A DNA stretch of 64,000 nucleotides, taken from positions 8,171,137-8,235,136 of the forward strand of contig NW_020653855.1 of the NCBI RefSeq assembly GCF_003589595.1. The letters run 5' to 3'. The notes beneath the pieces are model-generated. The model did not search any database. It had not been told where the DNA came from and was given only the letters and a program-made list of their open reading frames with translations. A program made the translations under genes and the position numbers. This DNA comes from Hyposmocoma kahamanoa (Eukaryota > Arthropoda > Insecta > Lepidoptera > Cosmopterigidae). Position 1 is the first letter of the stretch. Each line of letters opens with the position of its first letter. Of this stretch, positions 42,961-53,285 are shown piece by piece.

Positions 42961-43630
42961 CGAAAAGCATTCACGTTAAATTGATTTCCTTTATTTTATT
43001 ATTATTATTACTAAACCTTTTATTTCAAGTAACTTTAACGCAACTCAAATTTCGGACAACCGTTTCAATTTCATGTCAATTTGTATGTTGCTGTTGCTTG
43101 AAGAAAAATGTACGTGTATTATTGTTTTAGATAATTTAGATGTTTAAATTCCATTGTACTCGTAGATTAAACGTAGAGTATTTTTAAGTTTTTCCAATGA
43201 GTTCAAACTAAGAGAAGGTTGGATTGAAGCTGCAGGAAAATCGAAATATTGGTTTTCTTATTACTATTTCTGACTTTGTTTAAATTTCCATTGTAAATGC
43301 ATTTAAAAAATAAAAATAAAATAAAATCGGCTTTATTTTACATGTGCATGCAAAATAAATTAGAAACAATTATAGATAATTACATAAATCCTTCATAAAA
43401 AACAACATAATTTATTAATTTATTAAATTCGTTGATGATCCAAGTTTACACTTGACAATGGCAGCTTCACCAACCCGTGGTAACGTATAAAGGAAAACTG
43501 AATGTATGAAACTGATAGTATGAAAAATGGAATACTTTTTTAATAAACAGCCACAAAGTTTCTAACCATCGATAAGGTAGGACCACATCTCGTTGAGTAG
43601 CGTCAGTTAAGGTTAATAAGGTTAATAATT
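42961..43630. other. AT-rich spacer, no gene recognised
   Basis: Nothing assigned. Confidence 0.5.
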
Positions 43631-44019
43631 CACGGAGCGGTTTCGGGTTTTGGGTGCTGCGGGACAGCGGTTTTATTTCAATACTCAGGACCCTGCAAGT
43701 TTGGGCGGGCACGTAGCCGCCGCGGTTGCGGGCACGAAACCGTTGCGATTGCGGAACGGACCGCGAAGTTAGTGGGAGTTAATCGCAAGTCGCGCGGTTA
43801 ATAGAGAAGTAACTCATCCCGCGTGCGCCTGCATCACTTTGCGCAGGTGATCGCGTCCTGCGCGGTTCTACTAGTGCCCCGCCGCGGCAACCGCGAGCAA
43901 CCGTCACCACTACAGGCGTAAAACGCGCCGTGAAATGTGCTACTAATTTTACATACTTAACTATCACATTCTCCAGATGCCGCGGTCCCGCGGCAGGCGT
44001 GGGTGAAAACCGCTCCGTG
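43631..44019. mobile_element. GC-rich TIR element (family K)
   Basis: Ends CACGGAGCGGTTT and its complement AACCGCTCCGTG, 389 bp, with internal CCGCGG and GCGGTTGCGGGC repeats. Much richer in GC than the neighbours. No coding frame and no clear target duplication. Confidence 0.7.
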
Positions 44020-44379
44020 AGTTCTTAGTGTAACGAGAAATGAGTTTCAGCGCCATCTAACGTGCAGTAGTTAGCTATTATTAGTAGCATTTTTACTAAA
44101 ACGTCACCTGATGGTGACTGGCTGAACCAGGATGAAAAAAATACTGAAATATTGTAATATAACTCTTACTCAAGTGACTGTAAGTTTAATTTTGTTAAAT
44201 TTTAAAATTATGTTACGTCGTTTTCACGTTTTAAGCCCTACCCAATCAAAATCACTATAAGTTATGGTAGTAGATAATAGAGCGTAAAGTTTGAATTGCA
44301 CACAAGCTAAAAAGTGGCGACATCGGTACCCGATCTTACATAGCGTCATTACATATATCCCCTTTTTTTCTATATCTAT

Positions 44380-44512
44380 GATTTCACCAGCGCCCTTACC
44401 CATCACAACCGGAACACAGTATTGTTGACATTACTGCTTGGCGGCAGAAATAAGTAAGGTGGCAGCACTACCCTGGACGGACTCTTTCACAAGGACCTCT
44501 ACTGCTATTATA
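44380..44512 (-). repeat. Family C repeat fragment
   Basis: TTGACATTACTGCTTGGCGG, CAGAAATAAGTAAGGTGGCA, CTCTTTCACAAGGACCTCTA. Confidence 0.8.
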
Positions 44513-44857
44513 ACTTTTTCTTATAGCTTATTTTTATAACTTTTTATTATTTAAATATTTATATGTATTCATTTCAGCGGCGAGTATGTACCATAGACAA
44601 TAGAATTTTCATTTAGAACTAAAATGAGCGCCTATATGATATGGTTTATGAAATTATAATTGACAGATTGAAGTGCAGGAGTAGAAAAAAATAACTTAAT
44701 ATCATGGTGAAACATCTTTAATAAATTCAACAAAAACTTAAAAATTACAAAACTTGTTTATGATGTTAGTAATATAGTCCTGCGAGGTTAATAGTATTTT
44801 ATAAAAAAACCCTGTTTATAAGTTGTGATAAAAATGTCAGATACAGCAGTTAGTGCA

Positions 44858-45978
44858 GTGTCCGTCAGGATGGCTGGACCAGACGAGATATACAAATCAA
44901 ACTGTGCTCATTATTTTCTACTATTTAGTACCTTTATTGACATATTTTCTATCTTTGCACTAACGGAAATATTAAAGAAATAACGTGGCCAGCCATTCTG
45001 ACGTCAGGTTGGCTGGACCACTTTACGTTTATCGTGGTTCTAGCAGTATTAACATATATACATGTTTCTAAAGACAAGTGTTGTCTAATTTGTGCCGTCT
45101 CTTTTGTTCTAGAATACAATTTGTGCAAAAATCTCTTCGGTTCTCCCTCTGAGTCACCGAACAAAATTCTAACACACCCTCCATAACGTTTATGAAACTA
45201 GAAACGGACACTGGCACTGGCAGAATTGAGATTAAGTAGTCTCACAAGCCATTCATTAAGAATATAGTTAAGAATATAATTTAATTTTTTTATATAATTA
45301 TTTACTACCTAATTTCTACCGGAACATACATTTTTTTCACTATTTTGGGAAGCTTATATAAAAAGTTATTTAAAAAATAATAATAAAACGCCTTTGCTAA
45401 AGGTATTTTCTAAAAATACAGTTTGTATTCTCCGTGTAATTGCTTTATAAATTATAATTTGTTCGCATTCCTTAATACCTACAATGGAATTAACATTTGT
45501 AATAGTGATTTCAACTTGTAACTTGTAGTTTCTTGTTGTTTTATAATTGTTATAAAATATTGCTTGCAAAGATAATCCAGAAACCATAGTTGGCATATTC
45601 TAAGCGCCTGCAAAAGCGTATTGTTAGTAATTACACGGAGAAGATAAACTCTCTTTAGAAGATACCTTTTGCAAATGAGTTTTATTATTATTTTTAATTA
45701 ACTTTTAATAGAAGCTTTCTAAAATAGTGAAAAAAAAGTATGTTTAGGTAGAAATTAGGCAGTAAATAGTTTTATATACTGCTAGAACCACGATAAATGT
45801 AAAGTGGTCCAGCCAACCTGACGTTAGAATGGCTGGCCACGTTACTCCTTTAATATTTCCGTTAGTGCAAAGATAGAAAATATGTCAATAAAGGTACTAA
45901 ATAGTCGAAAATAGATAGTAAATAATGAGCACAGTTTGATTTGTATATCTCATTAGGTCCAGCCATCCTGACGGACAC
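44858..45978. mobile_element. Foldback element with long TIRs and 9-bp target duplication (Mutator-like)
   Basis: Arms of about 190 bp (44858-45050 and 45785-45978) are inverted copies: GTGTCCGTCAGGATGGCTGG ... CCAGCCATCCTGACGGACAC. Inverted homology resumes further in (45303-45420 against 45655-45775). Flanks GTTAGTGCA (44849-44857) and GTTAATGCA (45979-45987) are 9-mers with one mismatch. Nine-base duplications and long TIRs suit Mutator-like elements. No transposase frame. Confidence 0.85.
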
Positions 45979-46279
45979 GTTAATGCAAAGGCGAGCGGCG
46001 TACTACTCCTATGTCACAAAAGCATAACATAAGCTAAGCAAATAGAACGTATTACATGCCCCTGTTAACAAGTATTAAAATGTTCATTAAATGTGTAAAT
46101 ATTAACTTAACTCTATAATAAAATATGTAAATAATTTTATTTTATTTTCACAACTACACACGTCAATAATCGTAGTACAGAGTTAGTTAGTCCCTTAGTG
46201 TGCCACCTTTAGGCTCGATTTATATTGCGGCGGAATGGAATGGAAAGCCAAAAATCAAGTCGTAACCAAAAATAAAACC

Positions 46280-46370
46280 GGAACGCAGTAATGCCTACAT
46301 TACTGCTTGGCGGCAGAATTAGGTAGGGTGACAGTACTTCCCTGGACGAATTCTTTCACCAGGAGTTAGT
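46280..46370 (-). repeat. Family C repeat fragment
   Basis: CATTACTGCTTGGCGGCAGA and CAGTACTTCCCTGGACGAAT. Confidence 0.75.
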
Positions 46371-46571
46371 AGAGTACTATTAAAATTTTAATCCCTTTTA
46401 TCTTTATAAACAAACCGTAAGGTCTTTTAATATGTAATAGAGGTTTAAATCAATTGCATAGACTTAGTGTGTTACGAACGCCGACAGATGGCAGTATTTG
46501 GATTCTGCATCAAAAACATTAAAATGATAAGTGGATCGATTGATTTAATGCAGGTAGTTGTGTCTAGTATT

Positions 46572-47020
46572 TAACCGACTTTAAAAAAGGAAAGGTTCTC
46601 AATTCGACTATATTTTTGTGTATGTTACTCGATTACTTACAAATTTTCAAATTTGAGGAAAATATTCCACCTCTAAATGTGGCAAATTAGGGGATGTATC
46701 CGGTGTATTAATAATAATAAATAAATAATAATAACGTACACACTCAACATAACCCTGCATTAGGGAAACCCTGCGTCGCGGGTGCCACACACATAAACAA
46801 TCACAAATTACACCCAAACTCACGAGAGAAATAAATGTAGGCCATACAAATATTTCTCCCGGCCCGGGAATCGAACCCGGGACCTCAGCGTGGCAGTCCA
46901 GTATGGTAACCATTTATCCACGGAGGCAGTTAAATTGATTTCACCCACTTTCCGTTAACCGATTTTAATAAAACTTGGCAAATAGACGTAATTGCAGAAA
47001 CTTTTGAGGTCGGGTTTTTT
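46572..47020 (+). mobile_element. MITE-D copy 10 interrupted by SINE-A
   Basis: AACCGACTTTAAAAAAGGA at the left, CTTTTGAGGTCGGGTTTTTT at the right, with a SINE-A between 46733 and 46935. Confidence 0.85.
46733..46935 (-). mobile_element. SINE-A, full-length-like, nested in MITE-D
   Basis: Minus strand: TGCCTCCGTGGATAAATGG head, GGTTCGATTCCCGGG B box, 3' body to CTCAACATAACCCTGC (complement). Confidence 0.9.
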
Positions 47021-47054
47021 AATAAACAAATTATATAGAGTCTATACTATCTCA

Positions 47055-47760
47055 AATGGCGTTGGTTAATACCGCATAACAGTGAAAGTGCTGAATCAAT
47101 TTGGAATAAATATATAGTATAATCTCAGTACAGAGTACTAAAAAAACCGACCTTAAAAGTACGTGGAATTACATATAATTACTAAGTTTTATTGAAATCG
47201 GTTCCCGGAAAGTGCGCAAACCCGGATTAGTCCCCTAGTTCGCCACTATACGGGACTTGACACAGGAGATAATAAATATCGGTTCTCACTACTCAAAGTT
47301 TATTGAGAGAGAAAAACGCCTAGAATTGGAAAATAGCAAAATCAACCATTAAAATAATTGCTCCTTATAATAAAATTTAGGCGCTATTTATAAAAATGAA
47401 TCTTCATGCGTCAAGAGCCACCTTTAGAGGTGGATGATTTTCTTCCAAATGAATTGGGACCACTATGGAAGTACTCTCTTTCCAATAACAAAAGAATCAT
47501 GAAAATCGGTTCACGAATACCGGAGTTATCGCGTAACATACATACAAAAAAAAAGAGAAAAACATACAGTCGAGTCGAGAACCTCCTTTTTTTTTTTTGA
47601 ATAACCAACTTCAATTATGGCGTGAAAACACGATACCTAAAACTTTTCAACATAGAAAAAAACCATAAACTTAGAAATTTTACAAGAAAACCGTTGTATT
47701 CAATAGGTACCATACATATACCAATTTTTTTTTTTAATATCAACTGAATTAAATAGAGTG
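47055..47760 (+). repeat. Family G repeat, copy 2, interrupted by MITE-D
   Basis: Left part GCATAACAGTGAAAGTGCTG (47087), right part GCGTGAAAACACGATACCTA (47620) onward. MITE-D copy 11 lies between them. Confidence 0.78.
47121..47612 (-). mobile_element. MITE-D copy 11, near full length
   Basis: AATCTCAGTACAGAGTACTA at the left, GAACCTCCTTTTTTTTTTTT at the right. Inserted in family G. Confidence 0.87.
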
Positions 47761-47797
47761 ACCCTGCCGCTCGACACAAGCTAAATGAACCGTATTG

Positions 47798-48850
47798 TAG
47801 TCGTCATTAAATAAGAGGCCAAATTTGACAGCTAATGAAGGCGATAGTATGTAACTTTGAATGCGATCAACGAAACAATAAACAAACACTTATTAACATA
47901 ATCGAGTTCAAAACACATAAATTTTATTGAAACTTTATATAATATGACAAAACATATTTGAAGTAGTGTTTTCGCACGAATTCCAAAATAAAATGCAGTT
48001 TTGAATTACTCCGAAACGTCCTGAAAACAGTTTACGTTCTCAAGCCATTTTTTCTTAAATAATAGTGTTGTAAATAATCAATCGCCGAATTTCACCGAGT
48101 CACTTCGATTTCTTGGATAAAATATTGACTTATGTAGTTGTTTTATTGATGAATATACTTATTTACACTGAATTCTCGCAATTCATTGGAATGTTACGAA
48201 TTCTGTAGGAATTGCTGCAGAATTGCAAAGAATTCTGTAAATTAATTGCTTTTAACAGAATTGTACGATTTGGCCTTATAGGCCCCCTGAACAACAATGA
48301 ACCGAAAAATAATCTAAATAATAATTAATTTTTTATTGAATTGATATTCAATTATTTTTTGTGAAATTACTCCACTAGTTTGTTATATTTATTAATACAA
48401 AGATCGAACACTCAGATCAAACACTCAGAAAAAATTCCTTCGATCCGGTCGGATTCGAACCGACGTCTTCTTGCATACCGTGCCATCTGTCATAGATTTC
48501 TCATAGATGGCGCTACGACTAAAAAGTCGTTGAAAGACCAAGTACAAAGACACGACGCAAGCACAGAAAAATTCGTGAGGTCCGTTGGTTCGTTCCGTGG
48601 CTTAGTTGGTATAGCGTCTGGCACGGTATGCAAGAAGACGTCGGTTCGAATCCGACCGGATCGAAGGAATTTTTTCTGAGTGTTCGATCTTTGTATTAAT
48701 AATTATAATCTAAATAATTACAAACTCTTAAAATTTTGAATCGATTTCTCGTTAAAATCGTATAATGTGATTACCGATATGATTAGTCCACATCTCTATT
48801 CGCGTCACGATGACAAGTGTCAAATTTGGCCTCTTATTTGGTCACGACTA
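47798..48850. mobile_element. TIR element H, with nested SINE-B
   Basis: TIRs of about 33 bp: AATAAGAGGCCAAATTTGAC at the left, GTCAAATTTGGCCTCTTATT at the right, with TA at each outer edge (TAGTCG ... CGACTA). 1053 bp including a 382-bp SINE-B insertion. Related partial copy at 55554. Confidence 0.83.
48323..48704 (+). mobile_element. SINE-B foldback copy with 14-bp target duplication
   Basis: Flanked by ATAATCTAAATAAT at 48309-48322 and 48705-48718. Left third is an inverted cassette plus tail, right part a complete plus-strand unit (GTGGCTTAGTTGGTATAGCG, GGTTCGAATCCGACC). The duplication length is typical of LINE-driven insertion. Confidence 0.9.
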
Positions 48851-49152
48851 TAGTAGGGGAAAAATTAGAATTCGAGCTGAAGTAGTATAGACTCTTAAGT
48901 CCATGATTTGCATCTTTTCGATTTTTGTAATAAAAATAATTAATCAATTTCATTGTAACCTATTATTTAACTAAATGTTTCTTTTATTAGTATGCTAATG
49001 CAATTATTCAAGGACTACCTTAATATTTTAAGCAGAAGGTTGAAATTCGGTTAAAATTACTCAGTGACATTACACATTATAATGAATTACATTATTAATG
49101 ATAAATTTATTCTATATTAATGAAAAACCATTAATAATCTAAACTCAATAAG
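48851..49152. other. Short spacer before the orphan exon
   Basis: AT-rich, no repeat or exon assigned. It must contain the end of an intron if the next exon is spliced. Confidence 0.4.
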
Positions 49153-49535
49153 GCGGAATTTACGTTCTTGAGAAACTTATTCACCCGATCAAACGTTACT
49201 TCAAGAACTCTGATGAGTGGCTGTCCCAAAGTCATAATTATACGCTACTGACTACTGCTGCCAGCGCCTTGCGTGGAAATTCAGACTGTCCAGAAGTGGT
49301 GGCGCAACTGGTGCGCTTGTTCATCCCTTTAGAAAACAAGTTTAATTTACGGCCTCGCAGTTACACCCGCGCTGTATCCCGTAGAAAATCGCTTATTCGC
49401 GCTTTGCTTTACGTAAACGAGCTTCTCGTATCGGCACCTGACTGCGATGTTTTTGCTAGTAGATGGGCGGTTGTGTGTGATGAATGTTTGAGGTTTTGTG
49501 AGAGGATGGATAACAGTCTGTCTTCTGTGAACTAA
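49153..49535 (+). CDS. Terminal exon of an unrecognised gene
   Basis: Open from an AG at 49151-49152 to TAA at 49533-49535, reading GIYVLEKLIHPIKRYFKNSD, EWLSQSHNYTLLTTAASALR, then PEVVAQLVRLFIPLENKFNL, RPRSYTRAVSRRKSLIRALL and ending ERMDNSLSSVN. Codon use and composition are those of a real exon, unlike the surrounding repeats. An AATAAA overlaps the stop. The product is helical, with several Cys (CDVFASRWAVVCDECLRFC), and I do not recognise the family. In-frame TAA lies just upstream, so an acceptor is required. The AG there has a weak pyrimidine tract. Upstream exons were not found. Confidence 0.6.
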
Positions 49536-49689
49536 TAAAAAATATGTCTGTTTTCAATTTTATGGATTTCACAGTGCCTTGGTTTAATAACTGTAATGCT
49601 GTGAAATTGTATAATTGTATATATGTATAAATAAGTAGAAACGCCAAATAAATAATAAATAGAATAAACAATTCTACTACATGCATATG

Positions 49690-49800
49690 TTATGCAGTTA
49701 TTTCGGCATTTGTGAAGTGATTTTGATGATTATTTTTTTTGTTAGAAAGAGGGTACCTCAGTATTAGTTCCATTTAAATTTTAAGAAAATATTCAAGTTT
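49690..49800 (+). mobile_element. MITE-D fragment (copy 12a)
   Basis: Middle part only: TGATTTTGATGATTATTTTT, GAAAGAGGGTACCTCAGTAT. Confidence 0.7.
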
Positions 49801-49956
49801 AGTAATTTTTTTTTTAAGTGACGGGACTAACATGTCGTACGCCTGATGGTACCTAAGCTACACGCCTATCTATAATTATATTAATTATTATATATAGATA
49901 AATCAGGTTTATTGGATTTCAACTACTTTTTGTTAACCGTTTTCAATATAATAATG

Positions 49957-50090
49957 ACAGTATAGAGTACTAAACAAAAAACGACCTCAAAAGTCCGTGG
50001 AATCACATCTATTTGCCAACTTTTATTGAACCACTAATGGGTACCCTTTTATTTTTTATCGCGTAACAGACACACAAAAAAATAAAGGGT
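49957..50090 (-). mobile_element. MITE-D fragment (copy 12b)
   Basis: GACAGTATAGAGTACTAAAC, ACGACCTCAAAAGTCCGTGG. Right half lost. Confidence 0.7.
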
Positions 50091-50208
50091 TTTTCAACAA
50101 GAACTTTATTTTGTAAGTCAAAATAAAACAAATTTAGATGACAGTGGTTCAAAAAAAGTAAAAAAAGTCAGGTTTGGTAAAAAAAGTAAGGTAATTTTAA
50201 ACTGGCAA

Positions 50209-50600
50209 TTATGAATGAAAAATGATATCTCATAAATGTCCACCACGACCACAGTTACAGATGTAGATACTTTCATCAAAGTTTTTAATCACTTTTTGAC
50301 AAAATGGTGGGTCTATTTCGTTAATCAATTCACGAGTTTTGAGTTTTAAGACTGCAATCGAATCGATTGGCTCCGTATAGACTCTGTTTTTAACAGAACC
50401 CCATAAAAAATAATCCAGCGGTGTTAATCACATGACCGAGCTGGCCACTTAACGGCTGAATTTCGTGAAATTATGCGATCGGGAAATTTGGTTTACAATA
50501 AATTCATTGTTTCGGTGGCTATGTGACTCGTGGCACCGTCTTGTTGAAACCACAAATGTTAGTGATATCCGTATCATCAATAATAGGTCAAAATTGAGTT
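50209..50600 (-). pseudogene. Mariner-family transposase, C-terminal part, broken
   Basis: Minus strand: IDDTDIT, WFQQDGATSHIATETMNLL, a stop, FPDRIISRN, KWPARSCD, a one-base deletion, then LTPLDYFLWGSVKNRVYTEP, KTRELINEIDPPFCQKVIKN and CGRGGHL. WFQQDG and LTPLDYFLWG carry the second and third catalytic Asp, with 41 residues between them, as in DD41D-type mariners. The first Asp region is lost. Confidence 0.85.
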
Positions 50601-50879
50601 GTTTAGGCTATCAACATCTATTTAGATATGTCTGTGCTACAACCTCTTTTGAAAAAGCCGTCGTGGGTTCCGCGTTCGATAGTCAGAGCGGAAACGAAAC
50701 ACGTAACGTGTTTTCGCTTTTATTGCATGGACATACAGCTTTTTCCGATTGTCTTGCGATTCCGTGTAAATGAGCGTAGAGATTTCCCTAAGAAGTTGTT
50801 TTTTAGTTTATGAAGGACAGTATTTTCAGTCTATATTTTGAAAACTTCTAAGCCTAACGGTTTATACTGTGGGCGCTAG

Positions 50880-50965
50880 ATAAGAAGGTCCAGGGCTGGA
50901 TACCCGGTAGAGCCAATTTGGGAAATGAAGTTTCCGTTGCTCTGGTATTCACAGTACTGGCAATT
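50880..50965 (+). mobile_element. Family M SINE-like fragment, copy 2
   Basis: CCAGGGCTGGATACCCGGTA, GAGCCAATTTGGGAAATGAA, diverged from 31645. Confidence 0.45.
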
Positions 50966-51419
50966 CCTTTTCCATGTGCTTTATTGTTCAGGTAATTGAT
51001 GTGATTATCTGGTACCTACATTACATTTATATGATATCATACAAAAAATGTTTAGTGTTTGTTTGCAATAATAGTGGTTGCAAAAACCATCAGTTGCCGA
51101 TAGCGATTATTTTACGACAGGTGTACATTGCACATGACTAGTGAGCACGGTTTCGTTATAACTGTGGTTATGCAATTGGAATTCATTTTATCTGAATTGC
51201 TCGTAGATAGGGCCTAAAAGGGCATCCGTGTCACTACGCTCGTACCACCACCACCTACCACTTTAATGGCATATTGTGTCATTGTGTCGCAGGGACGGTA
51301 AGTTGGCAATTCTGCCCTCTATATCATAACTAATGTATCTAATCGACATTTATGTATTAACATATCGTCGGGTTACGTTGTCAAATCCCGTATCTTCTAT
51401 AATTCAAAAGAAATGCCTC

Positions 51420-51835
51420 CGTGTATTATTAAACCTACGAGAGAGTCTTCTGTAGACCACACTTTACCAACCTAAACCTACTTACACTACCGTCACTACA
51501 CGTACTTAAAAATGCAAAGTTTGTAAAAAAACACATTTCAATATTTGAACAAGTTAAAAGCGAACGCCGCAAAAACAATTTAACCATCCCTACATATAAT
51601 TTAATGTTATGCAGAAATAGCCCTTATCACAGGGCTGTAATTATTTACAATAAAATACCAGAAGCAATAAAATTAAATGACAACTATGAAACCTTTAAAA
51701 GTAAACTCTACTCACTACTGATCTCAAAAAGTTATTACTCAGTAGAAGAATACTTATCGGATAAAGATGTATAAATGTTCAATCTCTCGGCAACATATAT
51801 TATGTACAGTTTTAATATGACATGAATATAATTTG
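51420..51835 (+). mobile_element. LINE C-terminal fragment
   Basis: Reads KHISIFEQVKSERRKNNLTI, IYNKIPEAIKLNDNYETFKS then LLISKSYYSVEEYLSDKDV and a stop near 51773. A 3' UTR with ATGCAATAAATAAATAAG near 52024 may belong to it. 5' truncated. Confidence 0.8.
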
Positions 51836-52079
51836 GAAATGCAATTTGAAAATATATTTTAATTAGGTACATAATTTTTATAAAACCAATTATAGACATT
51901 TTAAATTGTTATAATGGTATAAGATGGATGTAGAGTTAATATAAAATTAATTTTAAAAATGTATATTGCAACACCCTAACAGGGTCCATGTTTGTATAAG
52001 TCTGTATGTATGTATGTTCATGATGCAATAAATAAATAAGTAAACTACAAAGTTACTAAGCAAACGACTAACCTCAACC

Positions 52080-52220
52080 TACTAGACTCAACCGTGTGTT
52101 GTCAACCGTGACCATGGACCTGTAAAGGGCCCGAAACGTCGGTTTGTTTGAAAAAACAAATATACGCGATTTAAATCCGGAAAAATAGTTTCATTTCCTA
52201 TGTGTAACAATCGCGAAAAC
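52080..52220 (+). mobile_element. Penelope-like terminal arm
   Basis: TCAACCGTGACCATGG, GGGCCCGAAACGTCGGTTTG, CCGGAAAAATAGTTTCATTT then CCTATGTGTAAC. Confidence 0.8.
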
Positions 52221-52689
52221 CTAAGAACTCGAAAATAATGGATTGTTTAGACAAATTTTGCAGGCTAATTTCACATGACATTCCCTTCATATTCACATAC
52301 TGGTTTTTACCTATTCCTAAAGTAATACGTCCAAATTTTAACCCTTGATAAAAAATTTCAAATAAATAAAAAGTTTTGCCTTCTCCTGAATAATCACTTT
52401 TTAAAAGACACGAGTTTGAGAAGGCATCGTTATCTGGGATCAGCGCGATACGTCCAAAGAACCACTACGCCAACATTATTTTTCAACAACAAAACAACAA
52501 TTTATTTATATATTTTTTGTTTTTATCTATGTTACGCGACTAATTATATCGAATCAGAGTTGTGATAGCGGACTCTCGAATACTAACTGGGGAGCGCGGG
52601 AGGTCGAGTCACGCATAAGTTAAGACGGAAGTTGCACCGGAACTCATTTAGTTATTGCCATATTTGGTCATGCAAAAGTCTACATTTTG

Positions 52690-52967
52690 CATTGACTTAC
52701 AATTATATGGACGTCGGGTCCGCGCTAAAAAGTGTCCGAACTTATAGGGCGTTAAAATCGTATACAGAGCGTCATTCACGCTTTAGTCTTCGTTTGTTTC
52801 TTCTGACAGCGAAGCAAGCAAAATTAGACAGTACTGCGATGACATTACAATTTAAATTCAACGTTTTAGCTTTTTCATATTCCTTTACACGTTTAAATAG
52901 GTTGACTTGGGACATTTTTTCGTCGTTTTTGTATTAGACCCGTCGTCCATTTATTTCTAAGTCAATG
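52690..52967 (+). mobile_element. MITE-A copy 7 (long class, 278 bp)
   Basis: CATTGACTTACAA and TTCTAAGTCAATG, duplications ACATTTTG at 52682-52689 and 52968-52975. Confidence 0.95.
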
Positions 52968-53084
52968 ACATTTTGGCAAAAGATGGCGAGAAGCGCCATC
53001 TACGTAAAAAAATACTAACTGATTATATCACTCGGGGATGGGTGGTGGACACGCTTCGGGCGAAATATTTATTATTATTAATGT

Positions 53085-53285
53085 ATTTTTTTTGTGTGTC
53101 TGTTACGCGATACCGCGATAAAAATAAGAGGGTACCTCCAGTAGTGGTCCCATTTGAATTTGAAGATAATATTCCACCTCTAAGGAAGGCAAACTAGGCG
53201 ATGAATCCGTTTTCGCTCACTTTTCGGTAACTCATCACAATAAAACTTGGCAAATAAATGTAATTCCAGGCGCTTTTGAATTTCG
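53085..53285 (+). mobile_element. MITE-D fragment (copy 13)
   Basis: AGAGGGTACCTCCAGTAGTG, ATATTCCACCTCTAAGG, AAAACTTGGCAAATAAATGT. Both ends lost. Confidence 0.7.

Noticed and set aside
50465..50773. A 102-codon plus-strand frame
   Set aside because: It is antisense to the mariner relic.
52632..52937. A 101-codon frame (and the similar one at 63479-63661, minus)
   Set aside because: Both are translations of MITE-A, which is open by chance in this frame. The shared peptide reflects the repeat, not a gene.
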